25,619 bases of DNA, from IMG/VR virus record IMGVR_UViG_3300017708_001872, positions 1 to 25,619 of that record, one strand, 5' to 3'. This DNA is from a virus. A program made the position numbers and the translations under genes. Each line of letters begins with the position of its first letter. Within the stretch, counting starts at the first letter, position 1. Positions 23,415 through 25,619 of this stretch are shown piece after piece. Below the pieces are notes generated by a model. It was given only the letters and a program-made list of their open reading frames with translations, did no database searches and was not told the origin of the DNA.

Positions 23415-23443
23415 TTGATTTCCCTGTCGTTCCGTGCCATACT
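23415..23443 (+). promoter_or_regulatory. Sigma70-like promoter with conserved upstream element
   Basis: TTGATT (23415-23420), a 17-nt spacer and CATACT (23438-23443). CAGTTGG at 23389-23395 and GTGTCCACTA at 23401-23410 repeat the sequences before the promoter at 22091, with the 10-mer again ending 4 nt before the -35. Transcription would start at or near the ATG at 23450. Confidence 0.55.
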
Positions 23444-23449
23444 AACAGT

Positions 23450-24349
23450 ATGAAAAACACAACCATGCAAAACAAGCACCAAGAGCATCCCGAAGATGAG
23501 ATCCTGACTGGTGATCTATCTGCCATTGATCTACTCTACAATTTCACACATGCAAGTGTGAAGATGGATGGTATTGCTATTGTTTGGGGCAAAGATCCTG
23601 CCACTGGCACATTCTTCGTTGGTAACAAAGCAGTTTTCAACAAGAAAAAGATCCGTATTGCACACTCTCCCGAAGAGATTGAATTCTTTTATGATGGTGA
23701 GATGGCAGAGATTCTTCATCTTGCTTATCAGTTTCTCCCTCGCACTGATAGAATCTTTCAAGGTGACTTCCTTGGTTGGGGTGCTGAACGTATCTTTACT
23801 CAGAATACTATCTCTTATGAATTTCCCGAGTATGTGACACAAAAGTTCATTGTTGCACCTCATACAGAATACTTTGCAGAAGATGATCTTCGCAATGCTG
23901 TAGCATCTCCACTTAAAGAACATTTTATTGACAATCAAAAGGTTAAGTGGGTTCAACCTTGTGTCGATTGGATGCGAGGACCAGAAACACCACGAATTGA
24001 TGTCAGTGAGGTTAAGTTTCTAGATCAACGTACAGCAGATTGTTGTAAGAAAATCATCAATGCTTTCATTCGAGAACAAAAAGCACTGACACATGAATTG
24101 CTGACGTTGGTGTTTGATTGTCCTAAACTTGCAAGTCTTTATCTCACTGTCATTGAGATGAAAGAGGATCTGATGGATAGTTTCAAGATCACAAATTGTC
24201 CCAAGTCTTTCATTGGGTCTCTGCAAATCAAGCAGGAGGGTTTCACTATTGCCGATGATTCTGGGATGGTGATTAAACTTGTAGATCGTGAAATTTTCTC
24301 GATGTTCAACTTTAACATGCCAAAACGGTGGGAGACACCTGGACGATGA
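23450..24349 (+). CDS. Ligase-like nucleotidyltransferase (RNA/DNA ligase superfamily)
   Basis: A 299-aa protein starting MKNTTMQNKHQEH. The frame is open to an ATG at 23372, but the promoter lies between the two, so 23450 (or 23465) is preferred. The nucleotidyltransferase motifs are in order: THASVKMDGIAIVW with Lys38-x-Asp40-Gly41 (motif I, adenylated Lys), GNKAVFNKK, RIFQGDFLGW near 101-110 (motif III place), QEGFTIADD with Glu263-Gly-Phe (motif IV), and VIKLVDR with Lys276 (motif V). It would join or adenylate nucleic-acid ends. No OB-fold domain follows, as in RNA ligases and minimal ligases. A transcript starting at 23450 would be leaderless. Whether it acts on RNA or DNA cannot be told. 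Confidence 0.68.
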   Translation: MKNTTMQNKHQEHPEDEILTGDLSAIDLLYNFTHASVKMDGIAIVWGKDPATGTFFVGNKAVFNKKKIRIAHSPEEIEFFYDGEMAEILHLAYQFLPRTDRIFQGDFLGWGAERIFTQNTISYEFPEYVTQKFIVAPHTEYFAEDDLRNAVASPLKEHFIDNQKVKWVQPCVDWMRGPETPRIDVSEVKFLDQRTADCCKKIINAFIREQKALTHELLTLVFDCPKLASLYLTVIEMKEDLMDSFKITNCPKSFIGSLQIKQEGFTIADDSGMVIKLVDREIFSMFNFNMPKRWETPGR

Positions 24350-24369
24350 AACAAGTGGCACACAGACCC

Positions 24370-24397
24370 TTGTAGATGCCTCTCAGTCGTGTATTAT
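24370..24397 (+). promoter_or_regulatory. Sigma70-like promoter candidate (TTGTAG - 16 nt - TATTAT)
   Basis: TTGTAG at 24370-24375 and TATTAT at 24392-24397 precede the 61-aa gene, which has its own AAAGGA ribosome site. The upstream conserved element of the other early promoters is absent or very degenerate. Confidence 0.4.
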
Positions 24398-24419
24398 TAA
24401 AGAGTCAAAGGAAAACACC

Positions 24420-24605
24420 ATGATCCTCTCACAAGCATCAAATCTTCAAACTCGTCAACGTGTCTGGATTGGTCGTAAATCTGATTTAGGTCCACAAATT
24501 GGATACGGTGATCAACCAACACAACTTGAATCTGAATGGATTGCTGGTGTTTATGCTGAAAAGTATGAAGAAGAAGCAAAGTCAAAAATCCCATGCTTTG
24601 AGTAA
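24420..24605 (+). CDS. Small protein, 61 aa, unknown function
   Basis: Starts MILSQASNLQTRQRVWIGRK, with AAAGGA (24407-24412) 7 nt upstream. The frame is open from 24288, but that start lies inside the ligase-like gene, before the promoter and without a ribosome site, so 24420 is chosen. The sequence has a GPQIGYGDQP turn and a helical acidic end. No family is recognised. Confidence 0.6.
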   Translation: MILSQASNLQTRQRVWIGRKSDLGPQIGYGDQPTQLESEWIAGVYAEKYEEEAKSKIPCFE

Positions 24606-24636
24606 TCCTTCCGAAGAACTTTCGTACTAAATTACA

Positions 24637-24936
24637 ATGTGTTATCCTACTATCCAATCACCTATGGACTACAATCAAATGTCTTACTCTGATCAACGTC
24701 GTGAACGTCTAAATGTTGCCATCTTTGACTACATTTCAGACGAAGAAACGGGAATGGAAGAACTATTTGATGATATTATTGCAGAGGTTCGTGATAGTCA
24801 TGAATACTTTGCAAGATATGAGAAAAAATGTGCAAATCTACTCGATAAATTGAATGCAGTCAGAGATGCATCTGCGGACGATTGGGAAGATTTTTGGAAC
24901 TCTACAGAAGAAGAAATCTCGTCGGACGATTGTTGA
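24637..24936 (+). CDS. Small acidic helical protein, 99 aa or shorter
   Basis: ATGs at 24637, 24664 (MDYNQMSYSDQ) and 24679 are possible starts; none has a clear Shine-Dalgarno. The body is acidic and helical (ISDEETGMEELFDDIIAEVRD; YEKKCANLLDKLNAVRD) with a very acidic end. The stop TGA overlaps the ATG of the deaminase (TGATG), so the two are coupled. No family is recognised. A highly acidic small early protein could mimic DNA or bind a host protein, but nothing in the sequence shows that. Confidence 0.55.
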   Translation: MCYPTIQSPMDYNQMSYSDQRRERLNVAIFDYISDEETGMEELFDDIIAEVRDSHEYFARYEKKCANLLDKLNAVRDASADDWEDFWNSTEEEISSDDC

Positions 24937-25322
24937 TGGAAAATCTTTTTAAACTTGCAACTGAGGTCGCAGAATCATCACCTTCAAAGAAAAAGGTTGG
25001 TGCTATTCTACTTAAAAAGAATCGTGTTCTTGTTTGTGCAACTAACAATGAGAAAAAAACTCATCCACTTCAAGCACATTGGGCACAAAAAGTAGGACGA
25101 CCACAAAAAATCTATCTTCATGCAGAATTATCTGCTTTAGTTAAATCTAAAGAAGATGGAGATAAAATTGTTGTTGCTCGTTTAGGAGGTCACAAACAAA
25201 ATGAACTTAGAATGGCAAAACCTTGTCCAATTTGTGAAGCATACCTCAGAGAATGTGGCATCAAAGATGTCTATTACTCTGTGACAAATAACAAATGGTC
25301 CTATGAACATTGGGAGGATTAA
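24936..25322 (+). CDS. Compact zinc-dependent dCMP/cytidine deaminase-like protein
   Basis: A 128-aa protein starting MENLFKLATEVAESS; the frame is open further upstream, but this ATG overlaps the previous stop as TGATG. IYLHAELSAL gives the H-A-E motif (His62, catalytic Glu64), and KPCPICEAYLRECGIKDVYYS gives the P-C-x2-C zinc ligands Cys97 and Cys100. It would deaminate a cytosine-containing nucleotide, plausibly dCMP to dUMP for thymidylate supply during phage DNA synthesis. It is shorter than T4 gene cd (about 190 aa), lacking extra segments around the zinc site. The exact substrate (dCMP, cytidine or other) cannot be read from these motifs. Confidence 0.78.
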   Translation: MENLFKLATEVAESSPSKKKVGAILLKKNRVLVCATNNEKKTHPLQAHWAQKVGRPQKIYLHAELSALVKSKEDGDKIVVARLGGHKQNELRMAKPCPICEAYLRECGIKDVYYSVTNNKWSYEHWED

Positions 25323-25325
25323 TTG

Positions 25326-25619
25326 ATGGCAACTTGGAGAGCATCTTGTTGGTTGGGTTCTTCTGCTGGAGAACAAATTTTAGAGGTCGAGGCTAACACC
25401 TTCCATGGTGCAGATTCTCAACTTAGAAGAATCTACGGTGCTGAACGTGTTAGTAATCTACATGAGGTTAGTTCTGGTGGAGGTTCTTCACTCTCCGACA
25501 TAGGAGATATGGGTGGTTGGTTTGTACTTGGTTGCATAGTATTTGCCACATGGTTGATGATGGAGTTCTGGTGGATTATTGTACCTATCGGAGCAATTTG
25601 TGCTTTAGGGTGGATTGCG
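25326..25619 (+). CDS. Membrane protein, 3' end beyond the window
   Basis: Open from ATG 25326, three nt after the deaminase stop, to the window end (98 codons). The N-terminal ~60 residues are soluble (ANTFHGADSQLRRIYGAERV) and are followed by a Gly/Ser linker (VSSGGGSSLSD). Then come two hydrophobic stretches, GWFVLGCIVFATWLM and WWIIVPIGAICALGW, separated by a short M-E-F turn, which look like a transmembrane hairpin. No signal peptide is seen. The soluble part resembles a small ssDNA- or nucleotide-unrelated alpha/beta unit that I cannot name. An inner-membrane location is inferred. Confidence 0.6.
   Translation, partial: MATWRASCWLGSSAGEQILEVEANTFHGADSQLRRIYGAERVSNLHEVSSGGGSSLSDIGDMGGWFVLGCIVFATWLMMEFWWIIVPIGAICALGWIA

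Noticed and set aside
23372-23449. Upstream ATG for the ligase-like gene
   Set aside because: The added residues cover the promoter and conserved element and look non-coding (Cys/Pro-rich, no ribosome site).
1-25619. tRNA genes, CRISPR arrays, insertion sequences, integrase or attachment sites
   Set aside because: All gaps between genes are under 160 nt and none shows a cloverleaf, spaced direct repeats, transposase frames or terminal inverted repeats.

Overview
The window looks like part of the genome of a marine T4-like myovirus, most probably a cyanophage infecting Prochlorococcus or Synechococcus. The grounds are the AT-rich DNA, genes packed on one strand with TAATG/ATGA overlaps, very large Gly/Thr/Ser/Asn-rich virion proteins, T4-late-type TAAATA promoters, and many 2-oxoglutarate/Fe(II) oxygenase genes. 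No photosynthesis gene, tRNA, integrase or terminase is present to fix host or species, so that assignment is inference. Every gene I support is on the + strand.

Region 1 (1-11188) is a late structural block. It holds the 3' end of a fibre protein with a LamG-like jelly-roll, a 773-aa fibre protein with a cupredoxin-like domain, two tandem copies of a two-gene module (652+92 aa and 564+76 aa), and a 1022-aa protein ending in about six 30-32-aa beta-type repeats. TAAATA-type late promoters precede several of these genes; in two places the promoter sequence is also the final Asn-Lys-stop codons of the gene before.

Region 2 (11189-15644) opens with two sigma70-like promoters. These serve a 54-aa helical protein and an SF2 DEAH helicase with a TTG start. 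A basic 75-aa protein follows, then four coupled genes that all look like 2OG-Fe(II) oxygenases or close relatives.

Region 3 (15645-19256) is a second late block: two paralogous short fibre proteins with paired H-x-H motifs, a Cys-containing small protein and a 448-aa coiled-coil protein. The second fibre carries a roughly 240-residue insertion of hexapeptide repeats with about 31 % Arg and no Lys.

Region 4 (19257-22063) has three more oxygenase genes, one with two oxygenase domains, plus a small helical protein. Region 5 (22064-25619) is early-type: sigma70-like promoters, a possible PD-(D/E)XK nuclease, a ligase-like nucleotidyltransferase, a compact zinc dCMP/cytidine deaminase, several small unknown proteins and a truncated membrane protein.

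The strongest leads are: (a) eight 2OG-oxygenase-like domains in seven genes on both sides of a tail-fibre block that contains a Pro/Arg-rich repeat; (b) that hexapeptide insertion itself, placed between two metal-binding H-x-H motifs; (c) a copper-site-like cupredoxin domain in a virion protein; (d) a conserved element at fixed distance from the -35 box of three early promoters; (e) the ligase-like and nuclease-like genes next to each other in the early block.
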